This document shows positions 21,981 to 34,294 of a stretch of DNA of 64,000 nucleotides, piece by piece. The position numbers and the translations under genes are program-made. The notes beneath the pieces were generated by a model. That model made no database searches. It had not been told where the DNA came from and saw only the letters and a program-made list of their open reading frames with translations. Position 1 is the first letter of the stretch. Each line of letters starts with the position of its first letter. Source of the DNA: Phymatolithon calcareum (lineage: Eukaryota; Rhodophyta; Florideophyceae; Hapalidiales); the NCBI GenBank assembly GCA_977006965.1, contig OZ345361.1, positions 62,001 to 126,000 on the forward strand, written 5' to 3'.

Positions 21981-23070
21981 GTGTCCGTTTCTGGCCAGTG
22001 CATTGGTTTTTTTGCCGCTTTCGCCGTGATTTACGTCCTGTACGCCGTCGCAATGGCTGATGTATTGCGATCAAGCCTATCCTCATGGTATGCCCTTGTG
22101 GACTTCTACATCGGCGATTACTTGGAAACCGATATCGAAGTCACCATCGCCGTATCGCAAACCTTCTCAGAGATTGAGCCAGGAATTAGCGCTGTTACCA
22201 TTCTCGCGGGTGCACTAACAAAGCTCACATATTTTGTGCGAAGTGAGACTCTGGAAGAATCTGATGCATCGGACGATCGCTTATTGCACCCGCGTGGAAA
22301 ATAAGCTGGTAAACTATCGCGTATCGCTCCGATTGTTGCAGGCCGCGATAACTGGAACCTTGTTTCTGTTCCTGATCTTTTATGAGACCCCCGTTGTCCA
22401 TTTTGTATTTGTCGAGCGCTCCAAGCCATTTGAAAAATCTGTCGACAAGCCACCCGACGAAGGTTTGCAACGTTACTCTGTGCAAAAGAATGTTGCTACT
22501 GAAACTTTGTTTCGTGACACCGTCGATCTCAAAGGCGAATGGTCCGGTTTCGAAACGAGTCAGCATCTCTCTGGGAAAGATGCGTCACAGAGGTTGAATG
22601 TTTTCAATGGCTCTTAAACGACCCTCGCCCTGTCAAAATGTTTGTAGGATTTAAGGTACGCACCCGTGCTGTTACTTCGATTGACCAATAATCGCGTCTC
22701 GCAGCGTGTGCTTTTCTGATGCATCTTCTCTCTTTGCCTTCTCCAGACCATCGGAACTTACGAGCAAATGGCGCGAAGCGCATGCGAAATTTTGACAATT
22801 TTCAACACATAGAAGCGTCTTTACACATTTGGAGCCGGATGGCTGTATAGAAGCGCATCTGCAGAAGATTACCGCCATCGCATGGATAGGGCCATCATGA
22901 ATCTTCAGATAAGCGATAGTTTCCGCAAGATCGTTGAGGACAGTGTTGGACAACTGGACAGATCCAAGTGCAACCCAAGGATTAAAGACATAGGTGTGGG
23001 AATTATCGGCGTTTCATTATTTTTCGTCGAGGCCCCTTTCTTGCTGATGGCCCTGCTTCTTGTCCTGTGA
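21981..23070 (+). pseudogene. possible decayed membrane-protein gene
   Basis: Successive plus-strand frames contain hydrophobic stretches: GFFAAFAVIYVLYAVAMADV (about 22010-22070), TLFLFLIF (about 22365) and GVGIIGVSLFFVEAPFLLMA (about 23000-23060). They are separated by frame changes. No family is recognised. A multi-exon gene with unrecognised introns is an alternative. Confidence 0.25.
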
Positions 23071-23370
23071 CATCCTATCAAAAAATCGTATGATAATACA
23101 AGAGCACGATAATCAGCTACAGGAAGGCGAATGTGACAGATGGATATTCACCTGTTCTCCAGAGAACAACGTCGAGGAGGCGATCAAGCCATACCTCAGC
23201 CTCGGTCTAAAGGACTGTGAACAAGGCGTTTCTATTACGGTCAGTTTCATTATTCTACGGTTTTTGAACATGGCGGCATTGCTTTCTATTTTTCGCAGTG
23301 TAGTGTACGGACTATGTTTTCGCGCCCTCACAAAAGAAGGACCGGAAGCACACAGAGAGAAAGACTAAGT

Positions 23371-25980
23371 GAAACCTCAGGCACTATACAGTAGTCTTTC
23401 TGTAAATGCAACGCTACGGTGGAAAGATCCTTTAGCAGTTATGAAAGTTTGCAAGTTGGGGAGGCTTATGATACAGTCAATGAATAAAATTTTGACTCAA
23501 ATTTTTACACTCTATTGGTCAGATCCACTCACGACTCGTAATACGTTAGCTAATTAAACCAATCAGTGATTGTCACTCATACCCGCCCCTAACGGGTACT
23601 TAGATTCGCTTACAGTCACCAGCCCCATAGGCCGGTTACCTCCTGTGGTAAATTGTCCTACCTTCCAGCTCCCCCCCTTTTTCGATCCCTTGCAAAACGC
23701 AATACGATCAATAAACTGAAGCGAAGTTTATTGATTTCCCTTGGAGTCTCCGCTCCAGCCCGTTCTCACCGCAACAGGTCTCCGCCTGTCTTTCCCCCCT
23801 TTTGTCCGAAAAACTCCGTGCGACCATCCAGCTGCGTCATTGTGAACGCGGCGGCTCGCACGAGGCTCAGTTTGACCTTTGATGACAGTGATCTTCGATT
23901 GGACAAATGAGCTCTTGTGCTCAGTCCATATGGCAGGCCGTGCTGCATTGATTGATGACCTTACGTGCCCAAGAAGAGCACTCAACTATGCTGTCCAGGA
24001 TCCTCATAGCGAGTGCCAATTTATTTCACTGCTCCTTCGCGCTGAGCATCATGCCCGTTCATGCCGTCATTCCGATTGGGATTGATGAATTTCTCTGCAG
24101 CACAGTGCATGGGAAACTCAAAAATTGAAAGAAAAATAACGTTTAATTCCACCAACTTTGCAGTTTGCAGGTTTGCAAGGGATAGCTTTTTTGGTTATAA
24201 TTAAGCGTTATACGTTCGGTAGATTGGTTCACTTCCGTTATTGCAGGTTTTTCAGTTCTATGGGTTGCATTTAAAGAGGGACTACTGTAGATAACATCTT
24301 CCCACGGGATAGATCTATCTCTGGTAAGATCCATCTTCCCATCTATGTAGAAAGATTGAGATATGCGAAGATTAAGCAAACCGCGAGTCCAAAGGTACAT
24401 CTCGCAACCGCTACAAAGCGTAAGTTTCGGAAAATGAAAGGACAGGCAACGTGCGCATTGTGAATCAAAAGTCTCAGAAAACCAGTTCTACTCAGAAAAT
24501 TAGCGACATACGACGCATTTTCACACTAGGAGCTACATAGCCTACGCTGAACTCCTTAACTCATATGCCGCACATGTTGGGCACATCTGTAACGAACTCT
24601 ATACCGCATATCCCGCATGTTCCATGTTGGAATTTTTTCAGAATTTCAGAGCGAGTAATAAATATTTTTAAATAATTTTAAAAAGAAAATTGAAAAAATG
24701 TTTGTTTACTGAGCATTCTGTGTCGAGAAAACTCTACCAAACGAGGTAGAACCAAACGAGGTAGAACAGGTCGGGCACTTCAGGACGATTATTCCCGGTG
24801 CCTCGCTCGCAGAACCGGCGCGTGGCGGCACAGTGGTAGTGCGGGCCGCACGCGTGAACTGCTTATTGAGCGGGTGGCGCCTCCCAGGCGTACTCAGTTA
24901 CGGGGGGAGACGGTGTGTGAAGTAGGATGTGTGTACTTTTACTTGATTCCGACTTGCCGAGTTTAATGAGATGGGAAACTATTCTAGCTTATATAGTATC
25001 CATCTACAGGGGGGAGCTCGAGACTGATTTGGCTTAGACTGTCGTATATTGCAGACAGTTAACCGCACGCTAATCGAGATGTTTCGATTCGCAACGTATG
25101 CGTGCCGTTAGGTGCTAGCAATGTAGCGTAAGATTTGCGGATAGTCTCGAGAGCTGTGCTCGGTGTGCTGCACAGCGACCTCTTGTTTCGGTTAGGTCTT
25201 CTGTAGGCTGTTGTCGGTACGCAACCGACAATATTGATTGTCTTCTCGTCTTGAACGTCAATCACGGGTGATCGTTGCTTGACCGTTGCCTGGCTCGATG
25301 AGGTTGTGCCAGGCTGCGCACATATAACCGATGGATGAACGGTTCATATGTCGAGGGAGCACTGTCTGCCTGGCTGACGATCGATGAGAGATGATAGGTA
25401 CTTCTCGCAGGATCGAGTCTGCGACATTCTGAGTCCCAGTCTTCCCAAAACCATATATAATCATGGTCATGTCGTCTATTCATAAAAGACTCTTTCGTAG
25501 ACAACATTTTCTGGAACCGCCTACGCGCAAACATGCAGCATGTCCACGGAATTTGTTCGAAGCATTCCAGTATTGGCTGAAAACTTGGCGCGCTTCTTTC
25601 TTGCTAGTACTAGATTCTCTACTCTGGAACTATGGCCTTGAAAACCCCACCCTACTAGCAGAAACGGAAGCAAAACCAGGAATCCACTAGATGAGCAGCA
25701 GCAGCAAACTATGGTTCTGAGCAAGGAGCAAGAGTGACAGGGATATATGCCACTAAAGCGACCGAACACGCTCTCGGTCGAGAATGATACATGAGATCTG
25801 TAAATTCGCGAAAAAAATAGAGTGGCATTTCCCAAGGTTTTGTAAGTATTTGTTGCTATCACATTCGCGCTAACCTTGCGGCAGAGAGAAAAGATATTAT
25901 AAATTCGGAAATTCTCTATGTTCTCCTAACCAGAACTAATACTCATCCGCTATGCAAAGCATACTATTGGACAGGAAAAT
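23371..25980. other. gene-poor stretch
   Basis: Contains short ORFs only, a 9-bp-arm hairpin at 23709-23733 (CAATAAACT / AGTTTATTG), and a 16-bp direct duplication (ACCAAACGAGGTAGA) near 24738-24770. A GC-rich segment at 24800-24900 with a tRNA A-box-like word is noted but not called. Confidence 0.35.
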
Positions 25981-25984
25981 TGAA

Positions 25985-26970
25985 ATCATGTGCTACTCTC
26001 CCAGCTTGAGCTCCTCGTCGCAATTGGCATCTCCGTCATCGCAGGCGGTGCGATCGATGATAATAGACCGAGCCGCTTCGCCTCGAAAATGTTGGAAAAC
26101 TGCATGTCTGGGAGAAGTCGTCGTTGTCTCCGCACGAGGAGCAGTGGACCTACCATCATTTCGGACGGCAAATAGGGCCTCTTGCGCTCGCGGTCCGGCC
26201 CAGCGACAGGGTTAAACGGAACCAAATCATCCCGCATTTGCTGGTCATCAATGAGTGCAACACGCGTGATCCCGTGTTGATTTCCCCACGTTCTCCACAG
26301 CCATGCGTCCCCGATTCAGTGCTTGTTACATGGGTCGAGCCCAACCCGAAGCTGTACGAAGTGCCTAGAAGCGTACAAAAGTGGAGAAACTACGTGCCTA
26401 CATGGCCGTTAGTACTCAAAGTGGCCGCAAGAGTATGTGGAATTGTATTCAAATCGAATGGTGTTATTTAGCCGACGACAATAGAGCTCAGTGTGCCACC
26501 TTTGATGACTACCTCACTAGCGGCTCGCTGTGCACCATGTGCTTCTCTAGCAGCTGGAACGCGTATTGCTCAATTCTGGCTTACAGTACCGACCACAGTT
26601 CGCCACGATCGGCATCTCTGTGCTTAATGCCTGCTGAGCGCAGGTTTTCCAAAGCAAGTGCCACGCGCACCTCGTGCGGGCTACATTGTGGGACGAGAGC
26701 AGTTCCGACACCTCAGCCGAGTCTAGACATTTGGCGCCCTCTGACATGACAATCGTAATGCTGTAGAAGCATAAAACGTAGCTGGAGAGGATACTGGTCC
26801 AAGTGAGTGTAGTTTCTCCCTGCGCGATGCCGCAGGTCAGAGTGGTAGCCTGTATGTTGATATTATATGTTTTCAGGGTAGAACACTGACCCTGCGTCAC
26901 TGGGGTCAGGTGGGCCGCCTCCGCACTGACGAAGCCGTTGAAGTCCCACAAGCTGTCCATCGCGTCCATT
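25985..26970 (-). pseudogene. MULE-like transposase remnant sharing sequence with 16635-17215
   Basis: The stretch 25985-26515 matches 16635-17215 in direct orientation across more than 500 bp. Further up on the minus strand, 26547-26969 reads IVMSEGAKCLDSAEVSEL ... RTRCAWHLLWK, like the D-G-D...C..HL segment of Mutator-like transposases. The frame is broken below that, and no terminal repeats are found around this copy. Assignment to MULE is by this one motif plus the long TIRs of the other copy. Confidence 0.4.
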
Positions 26971-27585
26971 CGGCAGCAGAAAATGCCTTGAACTGCTGCC
27001 GTGTGGTCTCAGAGAAGTTTTGACAAGTGTGTGCACTACGCCGGGGATTGCCGGTATGATAATTGAATCAATGGGAGTTTCGGGAAACTTTAGGAACGAT
27101 CATGTATGATCAGCATGCACCTCTACACGCTCATCACGATCGACAACATCATAACGCCACCCGGCTGGGTATGACAGTTTTAGGTCTAGGATATTCTATT
27201 AATAGTCTCTTAAGGAAATTGAAGCAGTTGCAAAGGCCTAACAACGGCGTATTATCAAGGAGGTTCCAAAATACACAAATGGAGAGATGAAGGGGTATTT
27301 GTGCAGGTATGAAACGTGTAAACGGGGTTGATAGTGGAGGTTGACTGACGGGTTCGTCCCTTTAGAACATCCCGAAACATGAACCAAAGGTATGGAGAGG
27401 CATCTGACATACAAATGAAGTGGAAACATGAAAAATTTCTGCAGAAACACAGCCTGCAGGAACCAAAATATGCACTACTGACAAGATTTGAATCCTCTTT
27501 AGATGATTCTATTTTAATGGCACAAGTTCAGTCAAAAATAGCATCCTGACGCCGGGCTTCAGGATATGAACTTCGACCAAGAGAT

Positions 27586-28150
27586 TTGAAAATGCAAATG
27601 TTTGGATTTGCAAGTTGTATGAAGTTCGAATCTCTCCACAACTTCGACCTCGGCATTACAAAGGACATACTGGAAGAAATCCAGCCATTTTTCGCTGTGC
27701 ATCTGGGGCCCAGTTTCGCTGCGCGTATATCCAGTGAAGCAAAGCAAGCAGAAATGAAACGGCACTTTGGCGAATGACGCCTACTGGAATATTTAGACTC
27801 TCTGCGCCAATCACCATCCACTCAAATTGCACTGCGCAGAACGAGCTCTTGACAATATACATTCTTTTCATGTTCCGTGAGTCCAACAAGGGGATTGAAG
27901 GATCGTATAAGCCAATGTATTTCGTGATGAAGCAAGTCCTGGACTACCTTCGAGCCCTCCTCTCCTAATTTCGTTCCCTGGCATGTTTACGGCACAATTG
28001 AGAACAAACTGAAGCATCCTCAGAACTGTTTTTCAAGGCCTACAGGGACTCTATAGGCGAGACCAAGGGAAGAAACCCGTCTTTGTGGCGAAGTGAATAT
28101 CCTTTACATCATTCAACAACAAAATGGCATTTAATGTATTGCCATCTTGC
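27586..28150 (+). pseudogene. possible CACTA/Plavaka-type transposase fragment
   Basis: Two adjoining frames (27586-27777 and 27774-27968) read ESLHNFDLGITKDILEE and then FRLSAPITIHSNCTAQNE. The first resembles the conserved 'LHnfDLG' block of CACTA-like transposases. Translation beyond 27968 continues in another frame with stops. The call is weak. Confidence 0.3.
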
Positions 28151-28435
28151 CAACGACTTGAAAGCTGGTGACAACCTTCACAACTAGAGCAGTGATGCAT
28201 GCCAGAAGATTTATGCAAACACCAGGACCCACTTGCACCAGAACAACGAAACAGGCGGATGCAGAGGGAAAAAAGTACAATCGAGTGATATCCAGAGAAC
28301 TTGGGGCTTTAAGAGCATTATACCCGACCAGGATGGCATATCATCCATATAATAAGCATTATAGGCTTGCATTAGGACGACATTTCAGTAGGTACCAAAC
28401 GTTATAATTAAGGAAATTACACTGATTGACTGTTG

Positions 28436-28690
28436 CAATATCATATATCATCATCTCTCACCCATTAATCCACACCGTGCACATTGCCTGATGGTTTTTA
28501 AAATCCAAAACGTTATGGGCCCAGCTAATTCTGAGGTCACGAGTTCAACTCCCGTTAGTGGTCTGAGAAAATCCACATCAGTCTTTGCCGTCTCGACTTA
28601 ATGGGGAGTGTTGAAATATCATATCTCATCATCTCTTAGCTATTACTCCACACCGAACAAGTGGCCTAATGTTTTTTGAAATCCAAATTT
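28436..28690. repeat. 75-bp direct repeat pair around a tRNA-like B-box word
   Basis: CATCATCTCTCACCCATTA at about 28450 and CATCATCTCTTAGCTATTA at about 28625 open two similar 75-bp units ending in GAAATCCAAA-type sequence. Between them is GAGGTCACGAGTTCAACTCC (28531 on), similar to a pol III B box. This could be a tRNA-derived SINE, but no clear A box is present. Confidence 0.35.
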
Positions 28691-28699
28691 GACGGGGTC

Positions 28700-29673
28700 G
28701 CAACAAAGACTCTTCAGAACCCACTCGCAGATCCCTAAAACACCATTGCCCGCTCACGTTCCCATATGTGCTTTATGCGGCGATTCAACACGCGAGCTCA
28801 ACTTCACGTCACATGCACTCTATGAATACTCTTTGCGCTAATGTACTGGCGTTATAAACGCGTAACAAGGTCACGGATGGCTTTCGAGGACACAGAACCT
28901 TGTTTTTCCGAGGGCAATGGGACTGCCTCGATTCCAGGGATAGTATTTAGCTCGACCCGCAGTAGACACCGGCAGATCACAGGATCGTGTCACAGCAGCA
29001 CCCTTGCTGGATGCCGTTGTCCGTGTTACCGTGCATAATACTTTGCACTCGTGATGTAGGATTATTGTTTCCTGTAATCCTGAAAGAGGTTGACATCCCT
29101 CTGCTCTATGTTGAATCATATTACATGGATGCCAGATTGTGGTCTTGAACACAACCTCAGTAATATGGTACTAATATTGCGTACACTCACGGCCGAAGAA
29201 TGTGACTCAATGTGAATAGTACTCATAGTGAATTGACTATAATCACTATATAATAAACTCCGGATGTCCAAAGACCTCAACGAGGAAGGACAGGCGGAAA
29301 ACAAGTGTCATCGACTACTTTATACTGATACGACACTAAGATAACCTCACCAAACCTTTTGCAAACGCCTTTGCCAGTACGGTCTCGTAGCACCCGCGCA
29401 ACACCCAAACCCTGGCATTTTAAACCTGTGTCGACAAGTTCAAACGGCTGTCAGCACAAATATGATTTTATTGGTCGATTGTAGCCGCTCCCAAAGAATT
29501 GGAATTATTTTTTATTTTTATTCTTTTCTCGGCGCAGTGTCAAGAATAAATATCAAGCTGTTGAACGCAGAAGCTATAAATTATTGTATTCAAGTTCATT
29601 GAGGAATATATCACTGGTTATTCCCAATTATTGGATCCCTCTAGCTACTTTCTGTCACGATAGCATTGACTTC
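28700..29673. other. spacer, no supportable gene
   Basis: Short ORFs only; nothing recognised. Confidence 0.35.
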
Positions 29674-30027
29674 TTAGATTCCCCACGCACCCGAGTTAGC
29701 ATGAAGGAACATCTGCTTCTCTAAGTTTGCAGGAATAACGATTCTTCTTCTTCTTCTGTCATCCAACGCGTAACTAGCGATAGAGAAAAGCCTCTCGCAC
29801 ATGTTCGACTTTTGTACAATGAATCGCAAGTCCATGTACTCAGAATAAGAGGAACTAACGCTTTTGCGACGCTTCAATACGCGCTCGGCTAGCAATAGTG
29901 AACTGTCATCAACAGTCAAACTCACAGCACAGAAAACCTTCTTCAATTTCTCGGTAGCACGTGACTCACAAAATTCATGTGACCCCGTCCAGAATCTTTC
30001 CGACGCGTTCCACACTTGCAAGTCCAC
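29674..30027 (-). pseudogene. hAT transposase C-terminal dimerisation fragment
   Basis: About 117 codons ending EYMDLRFIVQKSNMCERL / FSIASYALDDRRRRRIVIPA / NLEKQMFLHAN. This is the hAT C-terminal dimerisation block as seen in algal and oomycete copies (y.dLrfi..tSN.cERLFS.a...l...R...p..le...fL..N). Upstream minus-strand sequence to about 30310 contains further possible fragments (IPHFFDPLIEEF) with stops. The catalytic core is not recognisable. Confidence 0.7.
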
Positions 30028-30310
30028 ACAACGGAGTTGGGATCCGACTGCGTGAAAAACTCATCGCGAACACTGTTACGGACAACTCGCGGCATCTTGG
30101 CTGCACCAAACGGTGCTCGCGTGGTCTACATTTCTCGTTGTACTGTGTTGACCGCCATGATTTTCACAATCCTCGGGGAACTCTTCAATAAGCGGATCGA
30201 AAAAATGAGGAATCCGCAACCGAAACGTTATGCGCTATCGATGAAAAACATGCCACATTACTCTTCAAGATTAAGTAGACTCAGTCGGGCGTTCTCTAGT
30301 GAATAACGCT

Positions 30311-31887
30311 TCCAAATATATACAATAGTTGTCGCAACCATGACGATCTCAATAAATACAATAAATATGCGCGACTCAGGAATAAATTATTGGAATAATA
30401 ATTTAAATAATTACAATAGCAGTTATTTTTTCCAATGCTTTGGTCGCTCCTCGTCATGACTTCGTAGTGCTCAGTGCTCAGAACGCCTTAACTCAGGGCA
30501 ACCATCTATCACTAGTGTTTTGTTCGACTTTCATGACCATTTTTGCTATTTCATGCACGTCACATTTAGTCACACCGCCTAAATTGGTCGCACACAGACC
30601 GAAATGAGCCTGAACAGTAATCCGGATGTTTCGTGATGTACTGTCCGTCAGTATAGGCTGTACACATATGGCCAACACTTAGAGAGTATTTATCAGAACG
30701 AAATCTTGATTTCGTTATTCATCTAACCTCCAGACAAACCATTGCTCCAACGTCTCACGGCGTGTCAGGGGTAAAACGCCTATGAGATCGATGATTTAAT
30801 TGGGCACTGGAGAAGTTGAAAGGCTAAGTGGCCACGCGGTTGCTCGTTTCCGGTGCCTTTCATTCACTGTAAATAGCATTTGTCTCAATTGACTGTGTAA
30901 TAAAATCATTATGAAGACCCCAGTGTGCTGGTAATCACAAAATGTGCGCTAACTTGATTGGAATGCGATTTTCCGACACCTTTGATAGACCCCTCTGTTC
31001 TGGTTATTACAAGATATGCCTTAACATAACACGTTTATTTGGTTGCTGCTTTCTGGTGCCTCTGACAGACCTCAGTGTTCTCGAAAAGGAGCGGAGCCCT
31101 GGACAACCCATATTCCTTCATGCCAGCTCGAGGACAGAGAAGGTATCTCGTTGACGCCCCTTCTGCTTATCACGAATTCACTCGTGTTGTCTCGGCGGTA
31201 CATAAGAGAAGTCTGTTATACTGCCTTGGTGCACTCTAAATATTCCAGGAATAGCTACTCTTCCCGCAACTTGGAAGACCGACTGCACACTTTCTCCAAA
31301 TTCTAACCGTCCTGTTACCACAAATTTCTCATCTAATTATCTCGGACAAAATCTTAGATGTTTCTCGTGGGTGAGCTCCCCGTACTGACATCTGCACACT
31401 ACGGTATATTCCAATATGCAGCAGAAGAGAGGAATTTGATGACCAAGGTTAGTTTTTTCCCCAGATTTGGAAACCAAGAGAGATTATCGCTCTGTTTTTC
31501 GGTATCCACCGAGTCAAAAAAGCAGGAATGAATTATTCCTAGATAAGATAAGTGTATTGATTCCCCCAAGGCGCGTCCACCCCGCCACCATTAACCATTC
31601 AAGGCACGACAAACATTCTCCTGTCCGCCAGTGCAGTATGTCAGACATTTAATACCCTTCAGACCGCAAACAAACACACGTACGACCAATAGATACGGTA
31701 TTTCGCACACGGTCTTGCGCAGAAAATCCGCTGGGACTTCGGCATAACCGAAAGTCGGCATGAACTCGATCAATCAGTCAAGTATCCCATCGTATCTAGC
31801 ATAGAACGCGATGAGCGCGCGGGGAACATCTTCAACGGCTAGCGCTAAGTTGTACGCCCAAATTTCTAACAAGAATTGCGCCGATTC
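30311..31887. other. spacer, no supportable gene
   Basis: AT-rich, short ORFs only, no recognised repeat. Confidence 0.35.
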
Positions 31888-32532
31888 ATGAACGCCACTC
31901 TCATCGTCACAATGGGTTCTCTCGACATATCTGCGATTACCGACGAACAGGCCGAGTTGATCCTACGTTGCGCGAGCAAGGTCGGTGCTGTCACAATGGG
32001 TGTACCGGGATTGTCGTCTGCCCATTCAATGATCCGAAAGGATTCAGTGGATCAGCCGGAACTTGAAAAGATTCTCAGTGCTGCGAGATTGTGCAACAAA
32101 TTAGATTCGAAATACTCTGCTGGATATACGATCTTGCGCAACGTTAGAGCCGTTAAACAGTACTTCAAGCGGAGGGCAGGTGAAGTTTCACTCGCGCTGG
32201 CGCTCGCTACGGCGGACGAGCCTTGGAACTGGCTGGCAGAGGGAAGCACATGTTACTTTCAATACCCAGGCTTGGGAAGCATTGTATTCACGGATTGGGA
32301 TTCATCCACGGAGATGGTTTCCTTGGGGATTCTGTTCGGAGAAAGGATAGTTCTTGATTATCGTCGAGGACGGGCAACGTGGAATACCAGCAGTGGAAAT
32401 GGAAGAGTACACATGGAGATTAAATTGTTGTTGACGGATATCAAGTGGCATTTTGACGTCGGAGTCATTGATTTCATTGTCGCAGGACGTGAGAAGGCCA
32501 ACTTTGCCAAGGATGATACTAAATTCACATGA
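31888..32532 (+). CDS. orphan protein, about 214 aa
   Basis: The frame opens slightly earlier; the first ATG is at 31888. No family is recognised. There is an N-terminal helical half, then an aromatic/beta-rich half (YFQYPGLGSIVFTDWDSS, HMEIKLLLTDIKWHFDVGVI) and no membrane segment. It is a clean single frame in a transposon-rich region, so a young lineage-specific gene or an accessory transposon gene are both possible. Confidence 0.4.
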   Translation: MNATLIVTMGSLDISAITDEQAELILRCASKVGAVTMGVPGLSSAHSMIRKDSVDQPELEKILSAARLCNKLDSKYSAGYTILRNVRAVKQYFKRRAGEVSLALALATADEPWNWLAEGSTCYFQYPGLGSIVFTDWDSSTEMVSLGILFGERIVLDYRRGRATWNTSSGNGRVHMEIKLLLTDIKWHFDVGVIDFIVAGREKANFAKDDTKFT

Positions 32533-32939
32533 TACTGCTTCGACAACCTCCGCTGCGCAGACCTACGTGTTCTACTGTTCATGTCAATGTAATTATGCCG
32601 TTTTTTGCAGAATGGCACCTTTTATTTATCCAATTGATTTTCAGATTCCAGAATCTAGAAGTCCAGAGTGGAGTTGATATTCTTCCTGACCTTATGCCAT
32701 AAGGAGATAAGCTGGTATCTCGCTGCGAAGTAAGACTGGCCATTCTTGAAAATAGGAATTAGAGTTGAGTATCAACAAGTCGTGGGAGGAAAATAAGCTG
32801 TTACTCGAGTAGAGATGAAATGTCCTCGAAGCGCTACACCTGCGCGTCGCGCGACGCCGGATTATCGATGAGGCGGTTGCAGTGATCAAGGAAAACGGCA
32901 TGTTCGTTGATCTGCAAATCCGATCTCATGTACATTCCG

Positions 32940-32986
32940 TAGACAACATGCGAAAGGATCAAATTGATCCTTTCGCATGTTGTCTA
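32940..32986. repeat. near-perfect palindrome, 23-bp arms, 1-nt centre
   Basis: Arm TAGACAACATGCGAAAGGAT (plus CAA) at 32940-32962 is exactly complementary to 32964-32986, with a single A between them. The arms have no mismatch. It is outside any gene I can support. Confidence 0.9.
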
Positions 32987-32989
32987 TGA

Positions 32990-34294
32990 AGAAACGCTTT
33001 TGGGATTTTAGGAAAAACGTTTTCTTGGATCCATGGCTGATCTTCTATTGTAGTGGAGGTGTGTCTACCATGCTTCAGTACAAGTCTTCATGTGATAACT
33101 ATGATGGATTAGACGTTCCGACTGTCAGCGTTTTCCTAGTCCCCAGGCTTAATATGTTGAGCGTGAGCATATCCTGTCGGACTTCCGTCCATACAGTAGC
33201 ATCCTACAAAAGCTTCTGCTTCTGTTCATCAACTTTGCGCGACTAGGCTTGAACTCTGGCAGAAGAAAATATCTCCAGGCGCTCGGTCGCTTATCCAATC
33301 TCTATGAGTGATTTTCACATTTCCAAGTATTCAGCAAACACCCCTGTTGGTACGCACAATGCCAAAAGTGGCACGCATAGATTCATCCCTTGTCTGGCTG
33401 AAATGTATCTGACATTGTTAAATAGCATTAAAGCACTTTAAGGTTTCCTTCGTTCACGCTTCATGCCGCTTATAGCATTGCTCATGATCTCGTGGCTCAA
33501 ACCTTCACATTGAAAGATTAGCAGCATGACGTATAAGTGCAAACTTAAATTTCAACTGAAACGTAAGCTTGATATTTGGTTCGTGTTGTTCAACTGCCAA
33601 AGGGAACAAGCACTTCTATATTTTGTGAAAGTACTCTTCCCCACTCTCTGTGCTCGCCAGCCTTGTTAAAGGTGACTCGAAGTCGATTTGAGAAGATCGT
33701 TATTCTAACTTTCGGAGGACAAATGACGTTACGTGCAAAGTACAACTGATATAAGGATCTCGGAAAAATATTCTTCTTCTCAGTATTATGTGCACACGCA
33801 CCATAATGGTGGTGAGATGAAAAATGTCCCGGCGGTTATTGCACGTTTCTGAGCTTAGATATCAGTCTGTAAAAAAATGTGGCTCAGTGACTCAACTAGA
33901 CTGCTTTCTAATAGAGGGTGTACTGTATATTCTTGTGGATGATCGACGTGGCTTCTATGGGGAGCATTACATCCGGTTCCTGAGTTCGAATATTTGTGGC
34001 GTCCAAACGCCACTATCATACCCACCATCTTATAAGACTAGCTCCCTTCAAATTGTCATTACAGCTTGCATTTACAGCAGGCCCTGACAAATAGCATTAC
34101 AGTCATTACAGTACCGTAGGTTTCGATGCGTACTTACACATGAAGGATCACCAAGGACAAACCCGAGAACCACTGCTTACAGCTGCTTACAGCTGCTTAC
34201 ATGTGCTTTGCGCTGTAAGCATTACAGTGTCGGCGCCTGCGGCGGGCTAGGGGACCGTCGAAGCGGCTTCCAGATCCTTCCATTGACCCATTTC
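32990..34294. other. spacer with short CTGCTTACAG repeats
   Basis: No gene recognised. At 34170-34200 CTGCTTACAG is repeated three times, within a wider stretch (34060-34225) rich in ATTACAG words. Confidence 0.4.

Noticed and set aside
23709-23733. Rho-independent-type terminator hairpin
   Set aside because: This is nuclear eukaryotic DNA and the stem is short; no gene ends here.
24805-24900. tRNA-derived SINE head (GGCACAGTGGTAGTGC)
   Set aside because: A-box-like word only; no B box at the right distance and no second copy seen.
24700-25540. LTR retrotransposon with gag-like frames
   Set aside because: No second LTR, primer binding site or recognisable gag/pol motif.
28531-28565. tRNA gene
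   Set aside because: A T-arm-like word is present, but no acceptor stem, D-arm or A box could be paired with it.
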